Shown: positions 8,737 through 18,100 of the stretch, one piece after another | How the letters are laid out: every line of letters begins with the position of its first letter | Position numbering within the stretch: the first letter of the stretch is position 1 | Source: Nonomuraea deserti | Lineage (GTDB): Bacteria; Actinomycetota; Actinomycetes; Streptosporangiales; Streptosporangiaceae | Reading direction: 5' to 3' | Assembly (NCBI RefSeq): GCF_004348685.1 | Contig: NZ_SMKO01000004.1 | Location: 1-64,000 of the forward strand | Length of the DNA: 64,000 nucleotides | Notes under the pieces: generated by a model | What the model was told of the DNA's origin: nothing | The model's database searches: none | The model's input: the letters and a program-made list of their open reading frames with translations, nothing else | Position numbers and translations under genes: made by a program

Positions 8737-9599
8737 GCGCCGCGCCAGGTCGGGGTTGCGGTGCCGGTCAGGCGTCTGGTCATCACATCGCTCATCGCCC
8801 AGTACACCCGCGATTCGGAACTGGCCGGGCGGTGTTCGTAGTCGCGTACCAGCCGGCGGTGCAGCATGAGGATGCCGTAGGTCTGCTCGGCCACCCAAGG
8901 TCTGCTCGGCCACCCACCGCTTGGGCTGGGGGACGAACCCCCGGTCGGCGGGGTTGCGTGCGACGATCTCCACGTCCATACCGAGCCGGGCCCCGTGGGT
9001 GACGACCGAACTCTTGCATCCCTGGTCGACCAGGACTTTGTGCACCGTGGGAGCCTGGATGGCCAGGCGGTCCAGCAGCGCGGTGCCGGCGATGTTCTCG
9101 TGCGCCGAGGCGGCCAGCACCACCACCGCGATGACTGGACCGAGCACGTCCACGGCCAGGCCCCGCTTGCGGCCGGGCACCTTCTTACCCGCGTCCTTAC
9201 CGGTCGTGTCGGCCGGCACCCCGGCGGCGGCGTGCACGCGTTGGGTGTCGAGCACGGCCAGGCTGGGGTCGGCTAATCGCCCCTTCTTCTCCCGGGTCTG
9301 CCAGCGCAGCAGGTCATGGATGGCCTGGTCGGTGCCGTCATCACGCCATCGGGCGAAGTAGTAGAAGACCGCGCTGCGCGGCGGCAGGTCGTGCGGCAGG
9401 AAGTCCCACTGGCAGCCTGTTCTGCTCTGGTAGAGAAGCGCGTTGACGATCTCGCGCATCTCGTATTGCCCTGGTGGCCGCTGACCGACGGATGCGCGGC
9501 CTTCCATGCCGTGATCACCGGCTCGATCAATGCCCAGCGTTCGTCGGATAAGTCGCTGGGGTACCGCTTGCGCGCTCGCTCACCCGGCCATCCCAGCAC
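8733..9599 (-). mobile_element. IS5-family transposase, inactivated by two frameshifts
   Basis: The N-terminus (SDLSDERWALIEPVI) is in one frame. From about 9480 the protein continues in another as YEMREIVNALLYQSRTGCQW, LPHDLPPRSAVFYYF, DTQRVH, KRGLAVDVLG, LVDQGCKSSVV and PKRWVAEQT. The last D, D and E blocks fit the DDE catalytic triad. A second shift follows the 19-base tandem duplication at 8879-8916; after it the intact reading would be YGILMLHRRLVRDYEHRPAS. Terminal inverted repeats were not found by eye. Confidence 0.8.
8879..8916. repeat. 19-base perfect tandem duplication
   Basis: The unit AGGTCTGCTCGGCCACCCA occurs twice, at 8879-8897 and 8898-8916. Nineteen is not a multiple of three, so it shifts the frame of the IS5 transposase right after its conserved WVAEQT motif. 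The perfect copy suggests a recent slippage event. Confidence 0.9.
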
Positions 9600-9913
9600 A
9601 GCTGAGCCCGTCGACCGGCGGTAACGCTACAAATCCAGCTGATCACGCTACGACATAGCGGTCATCAACTTCAAACCGCCCTCTGAGATGAATCGAGCCT
9701 CCGTCGTTCCCTGTTGACGCCTTGTCGATCTTGATCTCAAAATGGATCGTTTGTGAGAGCCCGGGTGTGGTCGAGGCAAGGCCGCGCATGCTGCCGGCCG
9801 AGTCGTGGCCCACCTGCTTCTCTCGTCTCAGCAGGCCATTGGCGCTGGCGATCGTCAATAGGCTCCTCGGTGCCGACCAGGGCGACGGGGCCGCCTCCCT
9901 TCCGGCGAGCCGG
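9600..9913. other. Intergenic, 314 bases, possible gene shard
   Basis: A minus-strand stretch reads TIHFEIKIDKASTGNDGG then RGRFEVDDRYVVA to a stop at 9643. It looks like beta-strand protein sequence but has no clear start and no recognised family. The stretch contains the left flank of the IS5 relic and the tail of the MFS gene's downstream region. Confidence 0.3.
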
Positions 9914-11362
9914 TCATCGGCTCGACCGGCCCTGACCCGGCACGCTGACCGTGGCCGCGGTGGGGTTGATCTCGGGCGGGCGCAGGCGGGCGAGAGCGAG
10001 GCCGGCCAGCGTCGTGACCGCCATCGCGGCGATGCCGACCAGCGCTGCGGTGGTGTAGGCGTGGTCGTTCGGGAAGAGATGACCGGTGTCGGTGCCGGTA
10101 GCCAGGACCAGGCCGCCTATCGCGCTGCCCAGGGAGTACCCGACGCTGCGGACGACGTAGTTGAAGCTCATCGCGCTCGACGTCTCGCTCTTGGGTGTGA
10201 CGGCCAGGATGACGCCGGGCATTGCGGCTGAGAAGCCGCCGACGCCGAAGCCCAGCACACCCATCGCGACGAGGAGTTCGGCCAGGTTTGACCGGGCCGC
10301 GGCGAAGAGGACGAACCCGCCGCCGACGATGACGGCGCTGCCGGCCAGGAGCACGGGTGCGTTGATCAGCGTCCGAACCCGGGGCGTGAGTTTGCCGGCG
10401 ACGAACCCCAGCACCGAGAATGGGACGAGGACCAGCCCTGCGGCGAAGGTGGTCAGCCCGAAGCCGTAGCCGGCGCTGTGCGGGGTCTGCGCGTACCGGG
10501 TGATGAGCGTGAGCAGGAGGTACATGCCGATCCCGCCGACGAACATGGCGAGGTTCGCTCCGGCGACCGCCGGGTGCCGTACCGCCCGGACATCGACCAG
10601 GGGCGCCTTGCTGCGCAGCTCGGAGGCGGTCCAGACGCACAGCAGGAGCACGGCGACGACGGCGAGGATCACCGCCACGGCGAGGTGACGGCTCCACAGG
10701 CTCCGCTGGCCGGCCAGGAACAGGACGAGGAACAGTCCGCCCGCGAGGACGAGCGCGCCCGCCACGGTCACGTGAGCGGAGCGGCCTTCGGGAGCCGCGG
10801 GTATGGAACGCCACGCGGCCAGGAAGGCGACAGCGGTGACGAACAGACCGAAGCCGTAGGCGGCCCGTACGCCGCCGATCTCGGCGAGCAGCGCGGTGAG
10901 CGGGTAGCCGACGCCGGCGCCGATGATCGAGACCACCGAGATCAGGGCGATCGTCGCCGTGCTGCGCTCCTCGGGAAGATGGTCCCGGGCCACGCCCATC
11001 ATCAGCGCCGTCAGACCGACCCCGACGCCTTGGGCCGCCCTGCCGATGAGCAGCCCCGCGAACGGCAGCGGCAGCACGGTCAGCGCACTGCCGACGACGA
11101 CGACCGCCAGCGTGACGAGGATCGTGGCCCGTCGGTGCGGGCCGGCTCCGAGCCGGCCGAGGACGGGCGTGGCGACAGCGCCGCTCAGCAGCGCGACGGT
11201 CAGCGTCCACTGCGCGCTGTCGAGCGAGACGTGGAACGTGGTCGCCACACTGGTGATCAGCGGCGTCCCGAGGCTGGCGACCGCCGCCACGACCAGGGCG
11301 ATGAACATCAGGGCGGGGACCAGCAGCCGCGCCTCGGACCGCTCCGGGGTGCGCCCCGTCAC
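9914..11362 (-). CDS. MFS drug-efflux-type transporter
   Basis: A 482-residue major facilitator with about 12-14 hydrophobic helices. The GTG at 11362 overlaps the upstream MarR stop as GTGA, and GAAGGG precedes it; a longer frame upstream is Arg-rich noise in the MarR gene. The first helix is LVPALMFIALVVAAVASLG; GRLGAGPHRRATI is the loop 2-3 signature and RAAQGVGVGL the motif in helix 4. It belongs to the proton-coupled multidrug (DHA) type. Tight coupling to the MarR regulator suggests drug-inducible export; the substrate is unknown. Confidence 0.9.
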   Translation of the reverse strand: MTGRTPERSEARLLVPALMFIALVVAAVASLGTPLITSVATTFHVSLDSAQWTLTVALLSGAVATPVLGRLGAGPHRRATILVTLAVVVVGSALTVLPLPFAGLLIGRAAQGVGVGLTALMMGVARDHLPEERSTATIALISVVSIIGAGVGYPLTALLAEIGGVRAAYGFGLFVTAVAFLAAWRSIPAAPEGRSAHVTVAGALVLAGGLFLVLFLAGQRSLWSRHLAVAVILAVVAVLLLCVWTASELRSKAPLVDVRAVRHPAVAGANLAMFVGGIGMYLLLTLITRYAQTPHSAGYGFGLTTFAAGLVLVPFSVLGFVAGKLTPRVRTLINAPVLLAGSAVIVGGGFVLFAAARSNLAELLVAMGVLGFGVGGFSAAMPGVILAVTPKSETSSAMSFNYVVRSVGYSLGSAIGGLVLATGTDTGHLFPNDHAYTTAALVGIAAMAVTTLAGLALARLRPPEINPTAATVSVPGQGRSSR

Positions 11363-11817
11363 CGCTTCGGCCCTTCGCGGTCCTGGCTTTCGAGCTCTGC
11401 CAGGTGCGCCAGCGCCGGAAGCGCCGCCACCAAGGCCTCGATCTCGTCGTCGGCGAGTTCGTCGATCAGCCGCGCGAACGCATCGATGCCCGCCTGGCGC
11501 CGCGTCTGAACGTACGACGCGCCGGCCTCGGTCAGACACACGAGCGTGACCCGCTTGTCGGACGCGTCGCCCCTCCTCTCGACCAGTCCGGACTCCTCCA
11601 TCACCCGGACCAGCACGGTCATCGCGGGCTGGGTGACACCCTCGATCACGGCCAGATCGGTGATCCGTCGCGGGCCGGACCTGTGCAGGGTGGCGAGGGT
11701 GGCGGCGGACGTGATGCTCATATCGCGCGGAAGGCGTCTCACAGCCCTGGTGGCCAGCGCGTAGAGGGCCGACCCGATCGCAGTGGAAGCGCCACGAGTG
11801 GCGTCTTGACGGCTCAT
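11359..11817 (-). CDS. MarR-family regulator
   Basis: A 152-residue winged-helix regulator. MSRQDATRG at ATG 11817 is chosen; an in-frame ATG lies five codons upstream at 11832, close to the likely promoter. The core reads SITSAATLATLHRSGPRRIT, DLAVIEGVTQPAMTVLVRVM (recognition helix) and ERRGDASDKRVTLVCLTEAG (wing). It forms a two-gene operon with the MFS transporter by a GTGA overlap. It probably represses its own operon and is released by a drug or phenolic compound; that is inference from the family. Confidence 0.92.
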   Translation of the reverse strand: MSRQDATRGASTAIGSALYALATRAVRRLPRDMSITSAATLATLHRSGPRRITDLAVIEGVTQPAMTVLVRVMEESGLVERRGDASDKRVTLVCLTEAGASYVQTRRQAGIDAFARLIDELADDEIEALVAALPALAHLAELESQDREGPKR

Positions 11818-11819
11818 GC

Positions 11820-11860
11820 GAGAAGCATACAAGGTTTATATGAATTATTTATGCATCTCT
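11820..11860 (-). promoter_or_regulatory. AT-rich promoter/operator of the MarR-MFS operon
   Basis: Just upstream of the MarR start the sequence turns strongly AT-rich. On the minus strand TATAAA and the imperfect dyad TATAAACCTTGTAT lie within about 25 bases of the ATG. Such a site would let the MarR protein block a short-leader or leaderless transcript. Confidence 0.4.
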
Positions 11861-12325
11861 CGCCCCGAACGCCGTGCCCCAGCCCCGCAGCGCTGAGGAA
11901 ACTTCGCCGGGACGCGAACCGGCAGCCGCCGGGCCGTATCAGCACGTCCTCACAAATGCCCGGTGCTCCGTCACCTGATACGCACACGGTGCCGAACGAC
12001 GACTCTCGCCGTTATCTTGGGTTGTGAAGTGTTTGCGCAGGTCAGCGGCTTGGATGAAGTTAGGGCAAGTTAGGCAAGTAGTGAAGGCGTGGTCGGTCGG
12101 GCCTGGCGGGAGTCGTTGTCCAACACCGGCGGTGTCGATGTTGGGGATCATCGATGGGCTACGCCACCGGCGGTGCGGTCATCATCCACTATCCGGTGCA
12201 GGACAGCACCGGCTTGGGCAGGCCGGTACGCTCCGGGACGTGTTCGGTCGGCCGGTGCGGCCGGGCCCGGCTATCGGCGGACGCCGTTCGCGGTTGCCGG
12301 TTCGTTGAGCGTCAAAGGTGGGCCT
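11861..12325. other. Intergenic, 465 bases, possible recombinase shard
   Basis: A minus-strand stretch near 11990-12090 reads CLTCPNFIQAADLRKHF, with a C-x2-C pair as seen in some actinomycete tyrosine recombinases. It is too short to call. The rest shows no coding signature. Confidence 0.3.
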
Positions 12326-13195
12326 ATGTCCTGGCGGGATGTCACGGTGGTTGATGCGTGCGTGCGGCGCGACGGCCGGGGCGGTAGCCCCACAGCCGTC
12401 ACCGACGACGACCCGGCGATGACGGACGCGGACCGGCGTGCGGTCGCTGCTGCGGCCGGCACCTCGCACGCGGCGTTCCTCGGCCCGGGGCGGACGCCGG
12501 ACGGTGGCTGGCCGGTCCGGTTCTTCACCGCCACCGCCGAACTGTCCGGCTGCGGCCACGGCACCGTTGCCGCGCAGGCCGTCCGGTTGACCCGCACCGC
12601 GCTGGGCGAGCTGAACGACCGCCAACACACCGGCGGGCGCACGTTCGACACCGTCGCGATCCGCCGCCCCGCCGGCATCGAGGTGTGGTTCGACCAGGGC
12701 CTCGTCGCGCTGCGTCACCCGGCACCGGACGAGCGCGCCGCGATCGTCGCCGCGCTCGGGCTCACCGCGGACGATCCGCATCCGACCGACGCGCCACGGA
12801 TCGCCGCGCCCGGCGCACCACGCATGCTCGTACCGGTCCACGACCGGTCGGCGCTGCTCCGAGTCTGCCCACATTTCGGCAGGCTGACAGCGGCGTGCCG
12901 GCGGTACGGGCTCCTCGGCTGTTTCGTGTACGTACCGCCGGTGGGCGACCGACCGGGTGCGGCGCGGATGTTCGCGCCGGCGATCGGTGTCGACGAGGAC
13001 GTCGCCAACGCCAACAGCACCGGCTGCCTGGCCGCCCACCTGCTCGACACGACAGGGGCGCAGACGGTCGCGATCGAGGTGGAGCAGGGTGACACCCTCG
13101 GTCGACCGGCCAGCGTGCTCGCTTCGGCCCGACGCGGGCCGGCAGGCATCACGACCCGGGTCGGCGGGCTAGCGGTGGTCCGCGACGGACACTGA
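12326..13195 (+). CDS. PhzF-family isomerase-like protein
   Basis: A 289-residue PhzF/DapF-fold protein; ATG 12326 follows AAAGGTG. The family landmarks are the start MSWRDVTVVDACVRRDGRGG (canonical F.vDvFt..pf.GNP), SGCGHGTVAA at the first lobe and EDVANANSTGCLAAHL in the second. At the position of the catalytic glutamate (SET in PhzF) it reads TSHAAF, so the Glu is replaced by His. That variant is unlikely to carry out the classical DHHA isomerisation. No other phenazine genes are nearby. It is followed at once by an IS3 fragment. Confidence 0.85.
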   Translation: MSWRDVTVVDACVRRDGRGGSPTAVTDDDPAMTDADRRAVAAAAGTSHAAFLGPGRTPDGGWPVRFFTATAELSGCGHGTVAAQAVRLTRTALGELNDRQHTGGRTFDTVAIRRPAGIEVWFDQGLVALRHPAPDERAAIVAALGLTADDPHPTDAPRIAAPGAPRMLVPVHDRSALLRVCPHFGRLTAACRRYGLLGCFVYVPPVGDRPGAARMFAPAIGVDEDVANANSTGCLAAHLLDTTGAQTVAIEVEQGDTLGRPASVLASARRGPAGITTRVGGLAVVRDGH

Positions 13196-13210
13196 GGCGA
13201 CGACTAAGCG

Positions 13211-13366
13211 CTGTTTCAGTACATCGACGGGTTCTACAACCCCCACCGCATCCAAAAGCGCCTCGGCTACCTCAGCCCGATCGAGTACGAGGAGAAGCAC
13301 CACGCCGAGCAGGCAGCGGCCGACCGAGTGAACCTGAACACCCATCACACCACGCTGACCAGCTGA
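13211..13366 (+). mobile_element. IS3-family transposase C-terminal fragment
   Basis: Fifty-one codons beginning LFQYIDGFYNPHRIQKRLGY and LSPIEYEEKHH, then a stop. This is the rve-domain end of an IS3/IS150-type OrfB. It differs from the copy at 8347, so a second element is involved. Confidence 0.8.
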
Positions 13367-13409
13367 TTAGCCCCGCGATCGGCCTCGCGCTCCTGGACAA
13401 GGCGGGCGC

Positions 13410-13718
13410 GGCGGGCACGACGTCATGCGCTCCCTGATGGCGGCCGTGGCCGAGACGCAGATGACCGTCGTGCTGTCCTCCCATGTGGTGTCCGACCTGA
13501 CTAACGCTTGCGACTGGCTGGTGGTGCTCAACCGCGGCCAGGTCCAGATCAGCGGCGAGGTCGACGAGCTGCTCGCCGCCCACCGGATGCTGTCCGGTCC
13601 GGCCGAGCTTGCCGACGGGGTGGTGGCCCGGATGCCGGTGATCAGCGACAGCCGCAGCGGACGGCAGGCCGACCTGCTGGCCCGCACTGGCCCGGGAACG
13701 CTGTTGCGCGACCCGCGA
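13410..13718 (+). pseudogene. ABC transporter ATPase C-terminal relic
   Basis: The plus frame reads HDVMRSLMAAVAETQ, VVLSSHVVSDL (H-loop His) and DWLVVLNRGQVQISGEVDEL, typical of the end of DrrA/CcmA-type ABC ATPases. Walker A, signature and Walker B are missing. It stops being recognisable at about 13715, where the opposite-strand Tn3 relic begins. Confidence 0.65.
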
Positions 13719-13719
13719 T

Positions 13720-15061
13720 GGAGACTCGCCTTTGTACAGCTGTCGCGAGATCTTCCGCCGGTACGCCGGGTCAGCCAAATACCGTGCGGCGTAGATCGTT
13801 CTCCGCAGCGCCCCGTACTCCTTCAGTGCCGCCGCCGGCGCGTTCTGCCTGATCGGTCACGTGCGTGTACGTACTCAAGCCTTCGTTCGCGAAATACCTG
13901 CTCAGAGCCCTAGCCGTGATCGACTTGCCGCGAGTCGGGAAGCGTTGACCGTCCGATGAGGACAGAGTCCCAGTGCCGAACACCGGGGTCAGCGGCAGCC
14001 GCTGGTGATAGCCGATGATGGCCAGTTAGCCGCGCGCAGCGTCTCCTCCCGCACGTACCACTCGGCGGTCCAGGCCAGCACGTCGTAGGAGATCCCGCAG
14101 GCGTGCGCTTGTCCAGCTCGATCAGCAGCGACACGATCGGCGCGAACGGCAGCATCTCGGTCAGCTCGGCCTTCAGCGCCGTTGCCTCGGCCGGGACGTC
14201 CTCGGCAGTCAGCGGCGAGATCACCAGGTCACCGGCCTCATCGAGGCGCACCGGGCCGCCCCCGGCGGCCAGGACCTCTTCCAGCTCGCCGAGTGCCTCG
14301 CCCAGCTCGTCCTCCGCCGCGGCGAGCGCGCGGGCGGGGTCGGCAGGCCTGCCGACCAGCTGGCAGAACTCCGCACGCTGGTCGGCCCACTTGTCCGAGG
14401 TCAGCAGATAGGCGGTCGGGTCGCAGTAACGATGCGAACCCGGCACGAACACGTCTCCGGATCGCAGCCCGTCCCGCAGCGCCAGCAGCGTACCCAGCTC
14501 CCAGTAGTGCCGATAAGCGCTGGCGTTGCCGGACTTCGCGGCGGTCTCCAGGTAGCCGCGCCACTTCGTGGGCACGAAGCCGTCCGGGGCATCGGCGGGG
14601 ACGCGGACGCGGCGAGCGCCGGTGGCGTTGAGCTCGCGCAGGATCTCCACCGCCTCCAGCAACCCGGTCGCCGCGGTACCGCCGGCGAACCGCACCTCGG
14701 TGAGCACCTGCGGGGTGAACTGGCGCAGATATCCGTACGAGCCGTCTAGAGCCGCGAGGTGCCCGTGATCACGCGGCAGCCGGGGCTTGCCCTGCTCCCG
14801 TGCCGACCGCAGGCGCGGCCAGCCGATCCGCTCGCCCCGGATCAGGCCACCGATCTGCTCGTCGTCGAGTCCCAGGTCGAAGATGATGTCCAGCAGGTCG
14901 TCCAGCAGCGCCTGTCGGTCCTCCCCGGCCTTGCCTCGCTCGGCCAACGTGTCCCGCATCTTGCGTTCAGCCTTGCTCTCCCGCGCCGCTGTTCGCAACG
15001 TCCAAGGCGCAGCCGGTTCGCACCGAACACACCGGACGCGAGAACCGGAACTCCAAAGACC
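13720..15061 (-). mobile_element. Tn3-family transposase relic, central part
   Basis: The minus strand carries RKMRDTLAERGKAGEDRQAL, LRDGLRSGDVFVPGSHRYCD and FAPIVSLLIELDKRT, typical of the central part of Tn3-family TnpA. After a frame change come ACGISYDVLAWTAEWYVREE, GTGTLSSSDGQRFPTRGKS (first catalytic Asp) and FANEGLSTYTHVTDQ. About 200 residues are then deleted, and the C-terminal ALKEYGALRRTIYAARYLAD and YRRKISRQLYKGES follow in a different frame. The N-terminal domain is absent, and so is the NCLIFHTALDMM region. The element is dead. Confidence 0.8.
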
Positions 15062-15077
15062 AGCTGATCGCCGGAAA

Positions 15078-15101
15078 GGAGGTGAATCGTCGGTCACCTC
15101 C
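15078..15101 (+). promoter_or_regulatory. Perfect hairpin over a consensus Shine-Dalgarno
   Basis: GGAGGTGA (15078-15085) and TCACCTCC (15094-15101) form an exact 8-base stem with an 8-base loop. The left arm is part of AAAGGAGGTGA, an almost ideal anti-16S match, so pairing would hide it. No start codon sits at normal distance. The next feature is TACGGT (15104-15109) and a GTG at 15118, the spacing of a leaderless promoter. Confidence 0.55.
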
Positions 15102-15117
15102 GCTACGGTCTCTTCGC

Positions 15118-18100
15118 GTGATCATCAATGGCAGTACGGTCGTGCTGGCCGGGCGGTTCGGGCGGCTTTCGAAGGATGAGGCCAAGCGCGGTCTGGAGGC
15201 GTTGGGCGCGAGGGTGACCGCGTCGGTCTCGGCGAAGACGGACCTGGTCTTTGCCGGGGCGAAGTCGGGGGCCAAGGCTGGTCCGGCGGCGGTGCGCGGT
15301 GTCCCGATCTACGACGAGGACGCGCTGGTGGCCGTGCTCGAAGGCAGGGAGCCCGGCACTGCGCCACCATCCCCACTGTTCACCGGCGTCCCGGACGAGC
15401 AGATGGGACCCGACGAGGCCCTCGACACCCTCAAGAACGCCGACTGGTCCGCGTTCTGCGCGGAGCGCGACACCGTGCCGCTGCGGGACGCCCTCCAGGC
15501 TCTGGAGCGCGCTCACGGGGTCACCGACGCGCATCGCCTCGCGACCGCCAGACTTCGCGAGGCAGGTGCGCTGGTGCGCCACTCCGACGTGCATCGCGGC
15601 GAGGTGACCGGTCACGCGCTCAGCCCGGACGGTCACCACCTCGCGGTCGGAAGCCACACCGGCGACGACTACGACCAGGGCGGTGTCCTGCAGGTCTTCG
15701 AGGTTGCCACCGGCCGCTGCGTCCACGCGATCGACGGCATCATGGGCGGCATCGGCTTCCCGGGCTACGCGCGCAGCCTCCAGTGGTCGGCGGATGGCAC
15801 GCGGATCGCGCTGGAGTACAACACCAACGCGACCGGGGTGTGGGACCCGTTCGGCACCGCCCGCGAGCCGATGGCCGACGCCTTCTTCCTCGCCTCCGGC
15901 AGGCCGTCGGGCATGGCCTTCGCCCCCGACGGCAGGCGCGCGTTCGTCTTCGGAGGCGGGTCGGGCTTCCTGCGCAACGTCATCGTGGCGATGCACGAGG
16001 GCTCGGTCGCCGGACCACCGGACGCCCATCCGGAGGGAACGGAGCCGATCGAGTTCAGCGGACCGTTGCCGGAGGAGTTCCGGGAAACCTGGGGCGACGA
16101 GCCCGAGCTGATCCTCGGCCGGGCGTTCTGGTCGCGCGACGGCTCCCGTGTCTACGGACAGGCGGAGGACGAGTACGCGGCGATCTCGCTCGACGTGGAG
16201 AAACGGCAGGTCTCCTGGATTCTGGGCCTGGAACAGGATCAGGGTGCGGCTCCGCCCGAGTGGAGCTTGGATGAACGGCTTCTGGCCTACCAGCGTGGCG
16301 GAAAGCTCATCATCGCCGACGCGTTGACGGGTGATATGGCGGTGGAGCTTGCGGGTTACCCGGGCGCCGATGTCCTGGCCTGGGGGCCGGGCGGTCGGCT
16401 GGCGGTGCTGGACCCGACGGGCGGGACCGTCGGGATCATCGACGGGACGACCGGCGAGCACCGGTACGAGTTGAACGTTCCGGCGGACACGTCCAACTCG
16501 CGCGGCCGGGACGCCCGGCCGTGGGCCTGGTCGCCGGACGGCGAGCAGGCGGCCTGTGTCACCGGCGAGGGGCAGATCGAGATCTGGTCGCTCGGTGAAC
16601 GCCCCGAGCGGCTGCGCCTCCTGGACGGTATCCGGAGCACCATCGGCCAGTGGGATCACGGGTTCGGCTTGGAATGGCCCGCCGACGACGTGCTCATCGC
16701 GATCGGCTCGCACGTGGTGCGCTTCCTGCGCCCCGAGACCGGCGAGATCGTGGCCGACCACCCCTTCCACCACGCCCCGGCCGCCCATCGCCCGCTCTGG
16801 TTCGCCAGCCGTGACCTCGGTGACCAGCTCCGGCTCAACCCGACGTTCGCGCTGGACGAGGACACCTGGACGGTGGCGTTCGAGGATGGCACGGTCATCG
16901 CGCCGCCCGGCCGGGACGACGATCTCGACGGCCGGCTCTGCTGGTCCATCGCCCGCCGCTTCGCCTGGCCGTTCCGCTGGGGAGAGCAGAGCATCTTCCC
17001 CGACCCCGCCCACGCGGGAGTAGGGGCGGCCTCACCCGAGACCGAGCGGCTGTTGGCGCCGTTCAGGGGACGCGGCAGGACGGCGGAGACGACGGGGGCG
17101 TGGCCGCCACCCGATACCGCCACCGTCGCCGATCTGATCACGGTGGTCCGGGGCACGCTCGTCGACCTGACGCGGCCGGACTCGTTTGTCTACGGCGAGT
17201 GGACCGTCGACACGCTCCAGCAGCTCGCGATGATCTGCGTCCGGCGAGGCGATGCCGCAGATGCCCGTGAGCTGGCCCTCGCGATCCCGGAACACCGGCG
17301 ACGTCTCGGACAGCTTGCGCGGATCGCGCTCGCGCTCGGCGCGGCCGGTTTCGACGCCGAAGCCGCCGCCGTCTTCCCCTATGCCGACGATGATCTCGGG
17401 GACGTGAGCGATGCGGCGGACATGGCGGCGGTCGCCGGGGCGTGCGCGGTCCTGGGGCGGCATGAACGCTCCGAGCGGTGGTTCGCCTCCGCGCGCGAGG
17501 CCGCCGACGCCCACCGTTCGAACTGGGAAGTTCGCCTGCCGCTGGTCTGGGCGCTCACCGAGTGCGGCCGCGAACAGCAGGCCCGCGTCGTGCTGGACGA
17601 GGGCGTGGGCACGCCGGGGGGCCGGCACCACGGCGTGCCCTGGCTGGTGTACCTGCTGCGGCGGGGCGAGACCGAGCTGGTGCGCGAGCTGATCGGGGAG
17701 CGCAGCGAGCCGAATGACCCGAACAAGCCGCACGCCTTCGGCGTGCGCTGGTTCGACGACTGGACGGCAGCCCGCGCGCTGACCGCCTACGGGCAGCCGG
17801 ATCTGCTCCGGCTGTGGGGCGACATCAACTGGGCCACGGTGCGGCGCGACCTGCCAGTCGCCGAACGGATCGCAGCCGAGGGCAGGCCCACCGGCCCGAC
17901 CGACGACCAGTTGATCGATCTCACCGCCCAGCACGCCGGGCTCGCGAAACTCCCCAAGGCGACGAAGCGGCGCGAGTCCGCGAACGTGGCCCGGAATGCG
18001 GCGGAGTGCGGCCACGTCAGCGCCGTGCTCGACCTGCTACCCGGGACGGAGGAATCCGGCAATTACGGGCTGGGCAGCAACGACCGCGCCTGGGTCGCGC

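Noticed and set aside
10478-11509. 343-codon plus-strand frame over the MFS gene
   Set aside because: Antisense shadow rich in Arg, Gly, Asp and Gln; the minus strand has clear membrane helices.
12326-13195. Start of a phenazine biosynthetic cluster
   Set aside because: Only a PhzF-fold protein is present, its catalytic Glu is replaced, and no other phz-type gene is nearby.
15103-17013. 636-codon minus-strand frame opposite the BRCT gene
   Set aside because: Composition is shadow-like and the plus strand encodes recognisable BRCT and propeller motifs.
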